DNA of 64,000 bases from an uncultured Treponema sp. (GTDB lineage: Bacteria; Spirochaetota; Spirochaetia; Treponematales; Treponemataceae): assembly GCA_937915735.1 (NCBI GenBank), contig CALGGS010000055.1:23552-87551 (forward strand), read 5' to 3'. The notes beneath the pieces were generated by a model, which was not told the DNA's origin, ran no database searches, and was given only the letters and a program-made list of their open reading frames with translations. Shown piece after piece: positions 7,917-16,666 of the stretch. Position 1 is the stretch's first letter; the number at the start of each line of letters is the position of its first letter. The translations under genes were made by a program, and so were the position numbers.

Positions 7917-9686
7917 TCAAAGGTCAAGTTCTTCAGCAGAAATTATTTTTTCGCCGTCATCTTCAATTTTTATTTCAGTTTCCTGCTGTTCTAAAGCTTT
8001 ACTTGCCTCTTTCATTGCTTTTTTGTCGATTTTTGCCTTCGCTGGTAAAACCTTGTCTGCTGCGATAAGGTATCTGACTAATTCAAAGACAGTCCAGGCA
8101 CCGAAAGTCGCTGAAATTCCCGCGCAGATATTTGATTTCGTCTGTAAGCCCGTAAGCCTGTCATAGTCTCCTCTGCCCTGCGCATAGGCCGTGTTTTCCG
8201 CCGTGAACTCGCCTTTAAAATAAAAGGTGAAAGGAAGTGAGAGAATCAGTGCCGTGTAAGCCGTATACATCCATCTTCGTCTTTTATCGATGTTTGCCTC
8301 ACGGTCAAAAGGGCGCGCGTTCACGATAAGCTCTGCGCCGTCAAAGGCCGTGTTCGCCGGAATCTGAAAGAAGGCTATATTGCTTGAATCGCTGTCCTCC
8401 TCTGATTTTTTTGGAATGGTAAAAACTCCGAGAACAGACTTTGAGTTCACTTGAATTTTAGCAGTAGGATTTTCCTGAGTTATTTTTGCCTGATTTAAGC
8501 CGTAAGTGTGAAAAACTCCGTCCTGATATTTTTTTAATTTGATAGCTGCCAACCCGCTCACCTTTGGAACAAGATTTGCATGCACATAAAAACGATTGTC
8601 GTCTGTAAATGAATAGCTGAAGGTCAAATCCTCGTATTCAGGAGCCTCAATTTTTACGCGGTGAATACCTGACTCCTTTATGACTTTGTTTTCGAAACTT
8701 CCGTCAGTTTTTGTAAGGGAGAAAACGACATCATCTATCGTGATTTTCGCATCTTTTGCTATTTCGTGTGGCTCAATGTCAAATTCAAGCATGACCGGAA
8801 GGGCATTTGCGATTTTTGAGTCAAGATTTCGCGCAATCGAGCTTGCAAGTGGCATTAAATCACTAAGAAGTCCGACCTCCGTCACGGTACCCAAGATTTT
8901 TGCCCCGGGGTAAATCCTAAGACTTACCGTTACGGAGCAATAGTCTCCGTATGTTGAGATTTCGCCTGTTATAAGGCCGTTTATTTTTGCGTTCACGACC
9001 TCATTTTCAAAATCCCAGGAAGTAAAGCCTGCTTCCAATGATTTTTCGCTGGGCTTAAAAAGCGCCGTTGAGTCATTTTTGTAAAGGACGACATTTTCTG
9101 TGACGATATTTTCTTCTTCATCACGGTGAAAGAAAGGAAAGGGCAGCCTGAAAGGAAATCTGCGGTTTTTTTCATCTTCGCTTTGATTTTCGCCATTATC
9201 GCCATTGCCTGTTTTTGATTCCGTCTTTCTTCCGGCTATTTTTTCTTCTCGCTCAATTTTAGGACTTGCCTCTTCAATTGCCTTCTGGACTTCTTCAAGG
9301 TTTTCGTCAATTTGAGATTCTATGTCACGGATTTTTTCCATTTCTTCTTCGATTGCCTTTTTGAGCTTTTTAGGCTTTATCTCTTTAAGTACGAGAGAAT
9401 CCCTTGTTTTGTATTCCTTTGAAAGCTGTAAAAAAAGAGAGAGACGAGCCGTCTGCAGCTCATTAAGCTTTCGGTCAAGCTGTTCTTTTTGGGGAAGAGT
9501 CCGCACCCCGGAGCTGGAAAACTGCTCGATTATGAGCTGAGGAAGTACTTGAGCCGCCTGAGTGTCACTTTGAGAGCGGGATTTTGTCTGCTTAAAAGAA
9601 AATTCCATTACCCCAAGTGTCCAGTCAGCGCTAAAAGCCGAAAAAATGAGAAGAGAGAAAATAAAAGCAAACAGAACTTTTTTCAT
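7917..9686 (-). CDS. Secreted unknown protein with coiled coil
   Basis: A signal peptide (MKKVLFAFIFSLL, cleavage after AFSA) leads 589 residues. The first ~60 mature residues (LGVMEFSF, QVLPQLIIEQF) resemble the opening of CsgG/TPR-type periplasmic proteins that form nucleotide-like folds, but this is weak. Residues ~75-140 are a charged coiled coil, ~145-175 a low-complexity linker, ~200-430 beta-rich, and near 470-550 are two hydrophobic helices (YTAYTALILSLPFTF; TFGAWTVFELVRYLI), suggesting membrane anchoring at the C-terminus. The start overlaps the prfB stop by one base (TAATG), implying translational coupling. Function unknown. Confidence 0.6.
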   Translation of the reverse strand: MKKVLFAFIFSLLIFSAFSADWTLGVMEFSFKQTKSRSQSDTQAAQVLPQLIIEQFSSSGVRTLPQKEQLDRKLNELQTARLSLFLQLSKEYKTRDSLVLKEIKPKKLKKAIEEEMEKIRDIESQIDENLEEVQKAIEEASPKIEREEKIAGRKTESKTGNGDNGENQSEDEKNRRFPFRLPFPFFHRDEEENIVTENVVLYKNDSTALFKPSEKSLEAGFTSWDFENEVVNAKINGLITGEISTYGDYCSVTVSLRIYPGAKILGTVTEVGLLSDLMPLASSIARNLDSKIANALPVMLEFDIEPHEIAKDAKITIDDVVFSLTKTDGSFENKVIKESGIHRVKIEAPEYEDLTFSYSFTDDNRFYVHANLVPKVSGLAAIKLKKYQDGVFHTYGLNQAKITQENPTAKIQVNSKSVLGVFTIPKKSEEDSDSSNIAFFQIPANTAFDGAELIVNARPFDREANIDKRRRWMYTAYTALILSLPFTFYFKGEFTAENTAYAQGRGDYDRLTGLQTKSNICAGISATFGAWTVFELVRYLIAADKVLPAKAKIDKKAMKEASKALEQQETEIKIEDDGEKIISAEELDL

Positions 9687-10820
9687 TAAATGTCATCGTC
9701 TTCATCGTCGCCACCTACTGGTAAGCCCTTCCATTGGGCCTGCAGGAAGCTGTCGATGAACTGGTCGATGTCGCCGTCCATAACTGCCTGAATGTCTCCG
9801 ACAGAAAATTTCGTGCGATGATCCTTTACCATCGTATATGGTTGAAACACATAAGAGCGGATTTGGTTTCCCCAGGAAATGTCTTTTTTTTCGGCACCGA
9901 ACTTTGCCGTCTCTTTTGCCCGCTCCTCCTCGTAGTGGGCGTAGAGCTTTGCCCGCAAGAGGTTCATACAAGTCTGCCGGTTCATAATCTGGCTTCGCTC
10001 GCTGTCGCACTGAACGACGATTCCCGTCGGAATGTGGGTGAATCGGACTGCCGAGTCGGTTTTGTTTACATGCTGGCCGCCCTTTCCGCCTGAGCGGTAA
10101 GTGTCGACCCGCAAATCCTCTGGTCTGATATCGACTTTAATAGTGTCGTCAAGAATAGGGAAAATGAAGACAGAGCTGAACGATGTGTGCCTTCGCGCGT
10201 TTGCGTCAAAAGGGCTGATTCTCACCAGGCGGTGAACGCCCGCCTCGCCCTTTAAGTGTCCGTAGACATAATCGCCCGTAATCTGGATTGTTGTTGACTT
10301 GATTCCGCCCTCGTCTTCCTGCAAATCAACTGTCTCAAGTTTGTAGCCGTGCCTCTCAGCCCAGCGGATATACATTCTCGAAAGCATATAAGCCCAGTCA
10401 CAGGCCTCGGTTCCGCCCGCACCGGCGTGAATAGTAAGGAAGCAGCCGTTTTTATCGACCTCTCCGGAGAGAAGGTTTAAGATGCTCTGCTCCTCAAATT
10501 TTTTCTGGCAACTAGCTAGCTCGCTTCTGACATCAGCTTCAACTGAGTCATCCCCGCCCTCGCTTCCAAGCTCATAAAGAGTTTTTATGTCGTTAATCTG
10601 TGCCAAAAGCTCCCGCCAAGGCTCTACCCGCCCTTTTAAAAGCTTTAAGTCGTTCATGACCTTCTGGGCTTTTTCGGCGTCGTTCCAGAAATCTTCTGCG
10701 GTGGTGAGTTTTTCGGTTTCGGCTATTTTTTTATCGATGGCAGGCGCGTCAAAGACGCCCCCAGACATTTTTAATATCTTCTTCGAGCTTGGAAATCGGT
10801 TCCTTAAGTTCTTCTAGCAT
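9686..10820 (-). CDS. prfB: Peptide chain release factor 2, with programmed +1 frameshift
   Basis: RF2 recognises UGA/UAA stops and triggers peptide release. The main frame carries HRLVRISPFDANARRHTSF and the GGQ loop (SGGKGGQHVNKTDSAV). The apparent ATG at 10768 is not the real start. Translation should begin at ATG 10820, preceded by AAAGGAG, giving a 23-codon leader MLEELKEPISKLEE...WGRL ending at CTT-TGA (TGA at 10751-10749). A +1 slip on CTT continues into the long frame as ...GRL-DAPAID, about 377 residues in all. A G-rich SD-like TGGGGG sits just upstream of the slip site. This is the known autoregulatory layout: scarce RF2 lets the ribosome pause at UGA and shift. It lies 20 bp after rho. 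Confidence 0.96.
10749..10763 (-). promoter_or_regulatory. prfB frameshift site
   Basis: On the minus strand the sequence reads TGGGGGCGTCTTTGA, followed by C. The CTT codon is the slippery site, TGAC is the poorly terminating stop context, and the G run just upstream is the internal SD-like stimulator known from other bacterial prfB genes. Confidence 0.93.
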
Positions 10821-10839
10821 TTTTTTTACTCCTTTGTAC

Positions 10840-12717
10840 TTACAATGCCGCGCTTCCAGTGTTCATGTTCGTAAGGAAAGCCTCGTTATTACGGCTCTTC
10901 TTCATTTGGTCAAGGATAAGCTCTGTGATTTCGGCATCTTCCATAGGGTTGATGACCTTTCGCAAAACCCAGAGTTTCTGCAAGGTAGCCTCGTCAAGAA
11001 GAAGCTCTTCCTTTCGCGTGCCTGATTTTTTGATATTGATTGCAGGGAAAAGCCTTCGTTCTGCAAGTCGTCTGTCCAAATCGATTTCTGAGTTACCAGT
11101 TCCCTTGAATTCCTCGAAGATAACCTCATCCATTCGGCTTCCAGTGTCAATGAGTGCCGTAGAGATGATTGTAAGGGAACCGCCCTCTTCGATGTTTCTG
11201 GCGGCACCAAAGAATCTTTTTGGCTTATGAAGGGCGTTTGAGTCAACGCCACCAGAGAGAACCTTTCCAGATGTCGGAACGGTTTGGTTGTAAGCCCGCG
11301 CAAGGCGGGTGATTGAATCAAGGAGAATTACGACATCCCGCTTGTGCTCTACAAGCCTCTTTGCCTTTTCAAGAACCATCTCGGCCACCTGAACATGGCG
11401 GGTAGCCTGCTCATCGAAGGTTGAGGAAATTACTTCGCCCTTGATTGCCCGTTCCATGTCGGTAACTTCCTCAGGGCGTTCGTCAATAAGAAGCACGATA
11501 AGGTAAACTTCCGGATTGTTTGCGGTGATTGCGTTTGCCACCTTCTGCAGAATAGTAGTTTTACCGGCTTTTGGCGGCGCGACGATAAGCAAACGCTGCC
11601 CTTTTCCGATTGGCGCGAACAAATCGATGATTCGCGTGCTGTATTCTGTTGAGATTGTTTCGAGAGTGAGCTTTTCTTTTGGATAAAGCGGCGTTAAGTT
11701 TTCGAAAGGAACTCGTGTCTGGGCGACTCGCGGCTCATCAAAGTTTACGGTCATAATGCGGAGAAGCGCAAAGAATCTTTCGCCTTCTCGTGGTGAGCGT
11801 GTCTGTCCGTAAATCGTGTCGCCTGTTTTTAAGTTGAAAAGCCTGATTTGGCTTGGTGAAATGTAAATGTCGTCAGGACCTGGAAGATATGAGTTCTGGG
11901 GGCTTCGCAAAAATCCGTAGCCGTCAGGTAAGATTTCGAGGGAGCCTGACGCAAAGATTAAGCCGCCGTTTTCGGTGTGTGATTTTAGGATTACGAAGAT
12001 TAAGTCCTGCTTTTTCATTGCGGGAAGCTCTTCTTCCGGGTAGCCGTACTCAATCGCAAGATTACGAAGCTCCGGCATGCTCATTTTTGTAAGGTCATTG
12101 ATTAAAAGCTTTGGCTTTGCCTCAAATTCCTCTGGATTTTCGATAATCTGAGCCTGAGCGGTAGCCTCGTCCCTGGCCGCATTTCTGGCTGCGATTCGCT
12201 CGCGGTAGCTCTGCCGTCTGTCAAAGCGTCCGCGATTGTTCTGATTCTGATTATTGTTGTAATTATTTCGATAATTCCGGTATGTGCGGCTCTGGTAGCC
12301 CTGTGACTCTTCGTTATTCTGGCCTTCGCCCTGATTTTCACTTTGATTTTCCTGCTGACTTTCGGAAGCTGAAGGCTCGGAAGCCTGCGCTGCAGGTGCG
12401 CTTGATAATGCAGAATTTTCCTGGATTTGATTTTGAATATGCTCGCTGGCTGCCTTTTCTTCTGAATAATCCGGGCTGGCGCTCGCATAGCTTTCCGGCT
12501 GTTTTTCGGCTTGCTCTGGATTTGCTTCGTTCTGACCTTCTGCCTTTACTGAGACTCGCCGTCGGCGAACGACCTTGACAGGTTTTTCTTCGGTTGCCTC
12601 TGCAGGACTGGCAGGAGTCTGATTTTCTGGCTGCTGTAAATCCAATTCTAATTGAGGATTTTCTGTTGCTGCGTTTTCTTCTGACTTTGCAGCGGAACGG
12701 CGTCTGATTAGTGCCAT
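10840..12717 (-). CDS. rho: Transcription termination factor Rho with long disordered N-terminus
   Basis: Rho is a hexameric RNA-dependent ATPase that ends transcription. Residues ~205-250 match the Rho N-terminal domain ([17 protein letters not shown]), ~255-330 the RNA-binding cold-shock fold ([15 protein letters not shown]), and from ~355 the motor with Walker [10 protein letters not shown] (380-388), [13 protein letters not shown] and the [11 protein letters not shown] block. At 625 residues it is ~200 longer than the E. coli protein: residues 1-200 are rich in Q, N, E, S and R, including [14 protein letters not shown]. An RGR/RNYR-rich patch could bind RNA. GGAG precedes the ATG. prfB follows 20 bp downstream. 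Confidence 0.97.
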   Translation of the reverse strand: MALIRRRSAAKSEENAATENPQLELDLQQPENQTPASPAEATEEKPVKVVRRRRVSVKAEGQNEANPEQAEKQPESYASASPDYSEEKAASEHIQNQIQENSALSSAPAAQASEPSASESQQENQSENQGEGQNNEESQGYQSRTYRNYRNNYNNNQNQNNRGRFDRRQSYRERIAARNAARDEATAQAQIIENPEEFEAKPKLLINDLTKMSMPELRNLAIEYGYPEEELPAMKKQDLIFVILKSHTENGGLIFASGSLEILPDGYGFLRSPQNSYLPGPDDIYISPSQIRLFNLKTGDTIYGQTRSPREGERFFALLRIMTVNFDEPRVAQTRVPFENLTPLYPKEKLTLETISTEYSTRIIDLFAPIGKGQRLLIVAPPKAGKTTILQKVANAITANNPEVYLIVLLIDERPEEVTDMERAIKGEVISSTFDEQATRHVQVAEMVLEKAKRLVEHKRDVVILLDSITRLARAYNQTVPTSGKVLSGGVDSNALHKPKRFFGAARNIEEGGSLTIISTALIDTGSRMDEVIFEEFKGTGNSEIDLDRRLAERRLFPAINIKKSGTRKEELLLDEATLQKLWVLRKVINPMEDAEITELILDQMKKSRNNEAFLTNMNTGSAAL

Positions 12718-12734
12718 TTGTGTGTCTCCATGAG

Positions 12735-12761
12735 ATTATATATGATAAAAAATAATGACAA
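12735..12761 (-). promoter_or_regulatory. Possible rho promoter
   Basis: TTGTCA (12761-12756) and TATAAT (12740-12735) lie upstream of rho, but the 15-bp spacing is short, so the call is tentative. Confidence 0.35.
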
Positions 12762-12886
12762 AAAATACATTAATTCTCTTAAAACTATTTGTTTTTTGAT
12801 TTTATAAGGATTTTTTACAAAAAAAAGAAAATAAAATTCCAAACGATTGTTAATGATATTAAAGCACTGTTAAAAAAAATTGTCAA

Positions 12887-13017
12887 GGGAACCTCTAAAA
12901 ATTGCAATTTTTAGAGGTAACTCTGAAAGTGCGATGTTTTAATTTCTGCTATTATCAGAAATTAAAACTCGTCGGGAACTTCGGAAAATCGCCGAAGGCG
13001 AGTTTTTCGAAGTTCCC
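12887..13017. repeat. Structured intergenic element with three hairpins
   Basis: The ~400-bp gap between rho and the LolA-like gene holds this 131-bp block. It starts with GGGAAC and ends with GTTCCC. Inside are a perfect 26-bp palindrome (12892-12917), a 13-bp perfect stem with a 7-base loop (12936-12948 with 12956-12968), and a long hairpin with a 10-bp outer stem (12974-12983 with 13008-13017) and an inner TCGCC/GGCGA stem. It encodes no protein. It looks like a MITE- or BIME-type element. The rest of the gap is A/T-rich with no other signal except the promoter at its right end. Confidence 0.65.
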
Positions 13018-13046
13018 TCAATATTTTATGAAATTATATTTAAAAG

Positions 13047-13075
13047 TTGAAATCTGATAAAAGCTGTGTTATAAT
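13047..13075 (+). promoter_or_regulatory. Promoter of the LolA-like gene
   Basis: TTGAAA (13047-13052), a 17-bp spacer and a perfect TATAAT (13070-13075) precede the gene, which also has an AGGAG site before its ATG. Confidence 0.75.
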
Positions 13076-13118
13076 TTTCAAATCTTATTTTAAGAAATAA
13101 AAAAAACTAGGAGAATTT

Positions 13119-13934
13119 ATGAAAATCTTAAAATCATTTGCTTTAGCAGCTTTAACTTTAGCTCTTGGATGCCCAGTCTTTGCTGACGAAGCGTACGATG
13201 TAATTAAAAAATCATCTACGCTTGAAGCCCCTGACACTTCTCAGGCTATTATGATGATTACCAACATCGAAAAAAACGGTGCTCAGGAAGTTCGGCAGAT
13301 GAATCAGTACGGAAATAAAAAGAACGGTCTTGTAAACACTGTTTTTGATATGCGCTCGCCGGCAAGCGTTAAAGACACCCGCGTTCTTCAAATGGAAAAA
13401 AATGTCCGCGAAGATGACCGCTGGATTTATATGCCAAAACTCCGTCAGGTTCGCCGAATCCCTATGGGCGAGCGGTACAAGCAGTTCGTAGGTTGCGAAT
13501 TCACTTACAACGATATGGGTGTCCGAAAAGTCGATGAAGATGACCACACAATGCTCGAAACAGATGTTTCTGTTACAGTTCCTGGCGGAAAAACCTACAA
13601 ATGCTGGAAAATCAAGTCGGTTCCACACAAAAAGAGCGAGGTTGAGTATTCTTTCCGCGTTCAGTATATCGACAAAGAGTCATATCTTCCTGCAAAAATC
13701 GAGTACTATGACAAAAAAGACAACACAAAAATTATGAAAACCTACACTACCGATGCATGGCAGTATCTCACATCAAAAACTGGCAAAAAATATACAATGC
13801 GAATGAAGGCCCGAATCGTAAACGGCTTTACCGGACGGCAGTCAGTGCTTGACATCAAGGACCCTGTTTTTGACGCTGGTATCTCAGACGGATATTTCAC
13901 ACAGCAGTTTTTGTCTACAGGAAAAGCAAAATAA
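13119..13934 (+). CDS. LolA-like outer-membrane lipoprotein-sorting protein
   Basis: The 271 residues begin with a signal peptide (MKILKSFALAALTLALG, cleavage after VFAD or nearby), so the protein is periplasmic. The body matches the family annotated as outer membrane lipoprotein-sorting protein (LolA-like fold): MxxxNIEKNG, RVLQMEKN, DDRWIYMPKLRQVRRIP and a YNDMGV motif are typical. Family members often sit with RND/MMPL exporters and carry lipids or lipoproteins across the periplasm; no exporter gene is in this window. It is followed by an outer-membrane barrel and a lipoprotein on the same strand, which together look like an export or assembly module. Strong promoter and AGGAG SD. Confidence 0.82.
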   Translation: MKILKSFALAALTLALGCPVFADEAYDVIKKSSTLEAPDTSQAIMMITNIEKNGAQEVRQMNQYGNKKNGLVNTVFDMRSPASVKDTRVLQMEKNVREDDRWIYMPKLRQVRRIPMGERYKQFVGCEFTYNDMGVRKVDEDDHTMLETDVSVTVPGGKTYKCWKIKSVPHKKSEVEYSFRVQYIDKESYLPAKIEYYDKKDNTKIMKTYTTDAWQYLTSKTGKKYTMRMKARIVNGFTGRQSVLDIKDPVFDAGISDGYFTQQFLSTGKAK

Positions 13935-13946
13935 GACGAAGGGAAT

Positions 13947-14018
13947 GACCAATAAGTTCAAAAAGTGTCATTTAATTGCAATACAAGAGATTACGGCAAT
14001 GACTCATACTTATTGGAC
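13947..14018. repeat. Imperfect long hairpin between the LolA-like and barrel genes
   Basis: CCAATAAGT (13949-13957) pairs with ACTTATTGG (14008-14016); with flanks, 11 of 12 bases pair. Inside, GTGTCATT and AATGACTC pair with one mismatch. No T run follows, so it is not a classic terminator; it could stabilise or process the mRNA. Confidence 0.5.
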
Positions 14019-14052
14019 AGCCCCTTAGCACGATACACAGGAGTTTTATAAC

Positions 14053-15918
14053 ATGAAAAAACTTATTTTTACCTTGACAGCTCTTTCTCTCGCTTCATTA
14101 TCGTTCGCTCAGGACTATGGTTTTGGCGACTCAATGGGCTCAGATGATTTTGGCGGCGGTTTTGAAGAAGAATCAACGCCTTCTGTAACAATCACCGGCG
14201 AGGTGGGAGCTTCTGCCCGTGCCTGGATTGGAACAGAAAACGAAGAAAGTGGTCTTTATGATACAAAAGGCTACGACGGAATCTATGATGTCTCAAAAAC
14301 AGACATTGAATCTGACGCTTATGCAAATGTTGAATTGAACTATGAGGGTGACTATACAAGTGCAAACCTCAAATTAAAGCTAGATTCAAGCACTTTAAAA
14401 GACCATCCGGAAGACGTAATCGACGAGGTTTATGCCACGGGTTCTTTCAAAGACGGCCGCTTCCAGCTTAAAGCAGGTAAAATCAAGGAAGTATGGGGAA
14501 AAGGCGACAAAGTCCATGTCCTCGACAACTTCAACGCCAACGACTACTCAGACTTTATTTTCCCTGACTACATCGACCGCCGAATCGGCGAGGTGATGTT
14601 CAAGGCAACGGCAAACCTTTCCTGGGACTACAACCTCAAGCTTGAGGGAATTTACACGCCTTGGATGACTCCGGACAGATTTGCCGCAAACGGAAAGTTG
14701 GTCCCGAACGCACAGCGAAATGTCACAAACGCTGTTTCAACTTATGCGACTGCGGGCTTGCAGGCATATATTCTCGCACTTGAACAGGCTCGACTCACAG
14801 CGGCAACGGCTAGCGCACTTGAAGCAGAAGCAACTGCGGCAGGGTGTTTTGATCAGACGAATTCAAACTTCTTGAATAAAGATGGAACTTCCGATGCATA
14901 TGCGGCACTTGCGAAAATGGTGGAAACTGCAGATAACGCAGGTTATTTGGAAGATTATTATAACAAAAATACAGTATACACAAATGCATATACTGCGGTA
15001 ATTACAGCAGGTGGCAATGAAGCAACAGCAGCGGCAACAGCAACAGCAGCGGCAACAGCAGCGGCAGCTGCTGCCTACAAGGAATATCTAACTGACTATG
15101 TAAGCAATGCTCTCACAAACTACACCCTCGCTCTTTCAAACGCTTCTGCCCTTTCATCTGATTCAAGCTCACTCTACCCGGACTCCTACTCTCTCCGATA
15201 CGGACAGGCTGGTTTGCGCCTTACCGGAACTTTTGGAGGATTTGACTGGGGTACAAGCTACTATTATGGTCACTATAAGCAGCCGTCTTTCAATGCGCGA
15301 AAACTTGAAAGCTACATTGCAAAATATCTTGTAGGAGAATCAGCGGATGAAAGCGAGAAATTCCTTCAGTATGACCAGTTGCAGGTATTCGGTCTTGAGG
15401 CAGCCTTCGTTCTCTGGAAGTTCAACACTCGCTGGGAATTTGCTTACAATATGACAGAAGACTATGACGGAGACAATCCTGCTGTTCACAACAACTCGAT
15501 TGCCTGGGTCGGTGGATTCGACATTGATCTTCCGATTCACAATCTCAACTTGAATGTTCAGGAAACAGGTACTTATATTCTCAAAGGTGACAAAATCAAA
15601 GACAGCCTTTTCCGCTCTTATGATGTTGACAACAACACAGACGACAAATTTACCCGAAACAAGCTTATCGTTCTTCTTTCTGACAAATTCTTGAACGAAA
15701 AACTTACGATTGAATGTCAGGGAATTTGGGGAATTGAGAACAAAGAATTCGTAGTCGTTCCAAAAATCGAATACAATGTTTCTGAGGGACTTTCTCTTAC
15801 CGCTCGTGGAGCTTATATGTATTCAAACAACGAAAACGGAGAGTTCTACAATTTTACGGCTGACAGCGAGAACCACGATAAAGCATTCTTTGAGTTGAGT
15901 GCAAAATATCAGTTCTAG
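14053..15918 (+). CDS. Outer-membrane barrel protein with Ala/Thr-rich insert
   Basis: The 621 residues have a signal peptide (MKKLIFTLTALSLASLSFAQ), a Gly/Asp-rich linker, and a body of alternating beta strands ending in FFELSAKYQF; a terminal Phe is the usual BAM signal. The N-terminal half (GKIKEVWGKGDKVHVLDNF, DYSDFIFPDYIDRRIGE) resembles the DUF1302-type barrels that pair with LolA-like proteins and RND exporters in other bacteria. Residues ~225-370 are a low-complexity, mainly helical insert with runs of Ala and Thr, coded by an imperfect GCA/ACA triplet array. Its codon pattern differs from the rest. AGGAG precedes the start. Likely the outer-membrane partner of the LolA-like protein upstream. 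Confidence 0.7.
   Translation: MKKLIFTLTALSLASLSFAQDYGFGDSMGSDDFGGGFEEESTPSVTITGEVGASARAWIGTENEESGLYDTKGYDGIYDVSKTDIESDAYANVELNYEGDYTSANLKLKLDSSTLKDHPEDVIDEVYATGSFKDGRFQLKAGKIKEVWGKGDKVHVLDNFNANDYSDFIFPDYIDRRIGEVMFKATANLSWDYNLKLEGIYTPWMTPDRFAANGKLVPNAQRNVTNAVSTYATAGLQAYILALEQARLTAATASALEAEATAAGCFDQTNSNFLNKDGTSDAYAALAKMVETADNAGYLEDYYNKNTVYTNAYTAVITAGGNEATAAATATAAATAAAAAAYKEYLTDYVSNALTNYTLALSNASALSSDSSSLYPDSYSLRYGQAGLRLTGTFGGFDWGTSYYYGHYKQPSFNARKLESYIAKYLVGESADESEKFLQYDQLQVFGLEAAFVLWKFNTRWEFAYNMTEDYDGDNPAVHNNSIAWVGGFDIDLPIHNLNLNVQETGTYILKGDKIKDSLFRSYDVDNNTDDKFTRNKLIVLLSDKFLNEKLTIECQGIWGIENKEFVVVPKIEYNVSEGLSLTARGAYMYSNNENGEFYNFTADSENHDKAFFELSAKYQF
15022..15083 (+). repeat. Triplet microsatellite in the barrel gene
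   Basis: Imperfect tandem units of GCAACAGCAGCG encode an Ala/Thr tract. Units are multiples of three, so length changes would alter protein length rather than frame. Confidence 0.8.
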
Positions 15919-15939
15919 AAAAAAACAAATGTGTCATGA

Positions 15940-15982
15940 GAGCGCATAGCGAAACTTCTTCGAAGATTCTTCGCCAGCGCTC
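15940..15982. repeat. GAGCGC inverted repeat, copy 1
   Basis: GAGCGC and GCGCTC end a 43-bp imperfect palindrome containing AGCGAA and TTCGCC; outer GTCAT/ATGAC arms extend it to 15933-15990. A related copy is at 59500-59541. It resembles the widespread short palindromic repeats with an AGCGAAGAATCT-type core. Confidence 0.65.
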
Positions 15983-16005
15983 AGAATGACCTTAAAGAGG
16001 AAGTT

Positions 16006-16584
16006 ATGAAAAAGATTTTGAGTATCCTTACGGCAGGACTTTTACTTTTGAGCGCAAGCTTGGTTACTTCTTGCTCAGAAGAAGATGTTGAATATCTTGC
16101 TCCTTCTGGAACTTGGTGCGAAATGCCGGTTGACTGGGATGGTGATGGCTCAAGCAATATGTATGTCTATATGATTTACAATGACTCAACAATTTCAGGT
16201 GAATCAGGTTCTGCAAAACTGCTTACTACTAAAACATTTGAAAGTGGCATTACAATGGTTGTATTTGCAAAAGCAAACATTGAGAGTTTGAATCTTAATG
16301 CCGGAAGTTACATTGTAAAAACATTCCCGAAGGATTATGACACAACAAATCTTGATGACGATGACACATCTTGGTCATTCAGGGGAAGCCGTGCAAAATG
16401 GGCCGCAATTTATTGGTCAAAATCAGCCTTGCGCGATACAAGCAATCAGTTAGCTCATCCATTCGCACCTACTCCGATTACGAATGGTAATAAAGGTTCT
16501 TACATAGAAATTACGGACTTGACGGAGCTCAAAAATTTCTCTTGGAAGAAGCTTCTCGCCAACTATCTCTTGAATTCACTGTAA
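16006..16584 (+). CDS. Putative lipoprotein of unknown function
   Basis: The 192-residue protein has a lipoprotein signal peptide (MKKILSILTAGLLLLSASLVTSC, Cys23 lipidated). The mature part is small, beta-rich and acidic (DWDGDGSSNMYVYMIYN, NLDDDDTSWSF); the DxDGDG stretch could bind calcium, which is speculation. I recognise no family. AAGAGG precedes the ATG. It follows the LolA-like and barrel genes on the same strand, is separated from them by a palindromic repeat, and ends at a good terminator, so it may be the third member of that envelope module. Confidence 0.7.
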   Translation: MKKILSILTAGLLLLSASLVTSCSEEDVEYLAPSGTWCEMPVDWDGDGSSNMYVYMIYNDSTISGESGSAKLLTTKTFESGITMVVFAKANIESLNLNAGSYIVKTFPKDYDTTNLDDDDTSWSFRGSRAKWAAIYWSKSALRDTSNQLAHPFAPTPITNGNKGSYIEITDLTELKNFSWKKLLANYLLNSL

Positions 16585-16592
16585 ACAAAATG

Positions 16593-16619
16593 CTCCCGCT
16601 CCGTGCGGGAGTTTTTTTT
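16593..16619 (+). terminator. Rho-independent terminator
   Basis: A 7-bp perfect stem CTCCCGC/GCGGGAG with a 5-base loop is followed by eight T residues. It closes the LolA-like/barrel/lipoprotein unit. Confidence 0.92.
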
Positions 16620-16666
16620 ATCACCTTTATTTTTCCATACATTTTATTTTACGCAATGACAAGTAA

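Noticed and set aside
9686..10768. RF2 coding frame starting at ATG 10768 (MSGGVFDAP)
   Set aside because: No SD, and the leader ORF at 10820 plus CTT-TGA-C and the G run explain the true frameshifted start.
15001..15090. Possible CRISPR or short regular array of GCAACAGCAGCG-type units
   Set aside because: Units are imperfect triplet multiples inside an open reading frame and encode Ala/Thr; there are no spacers.
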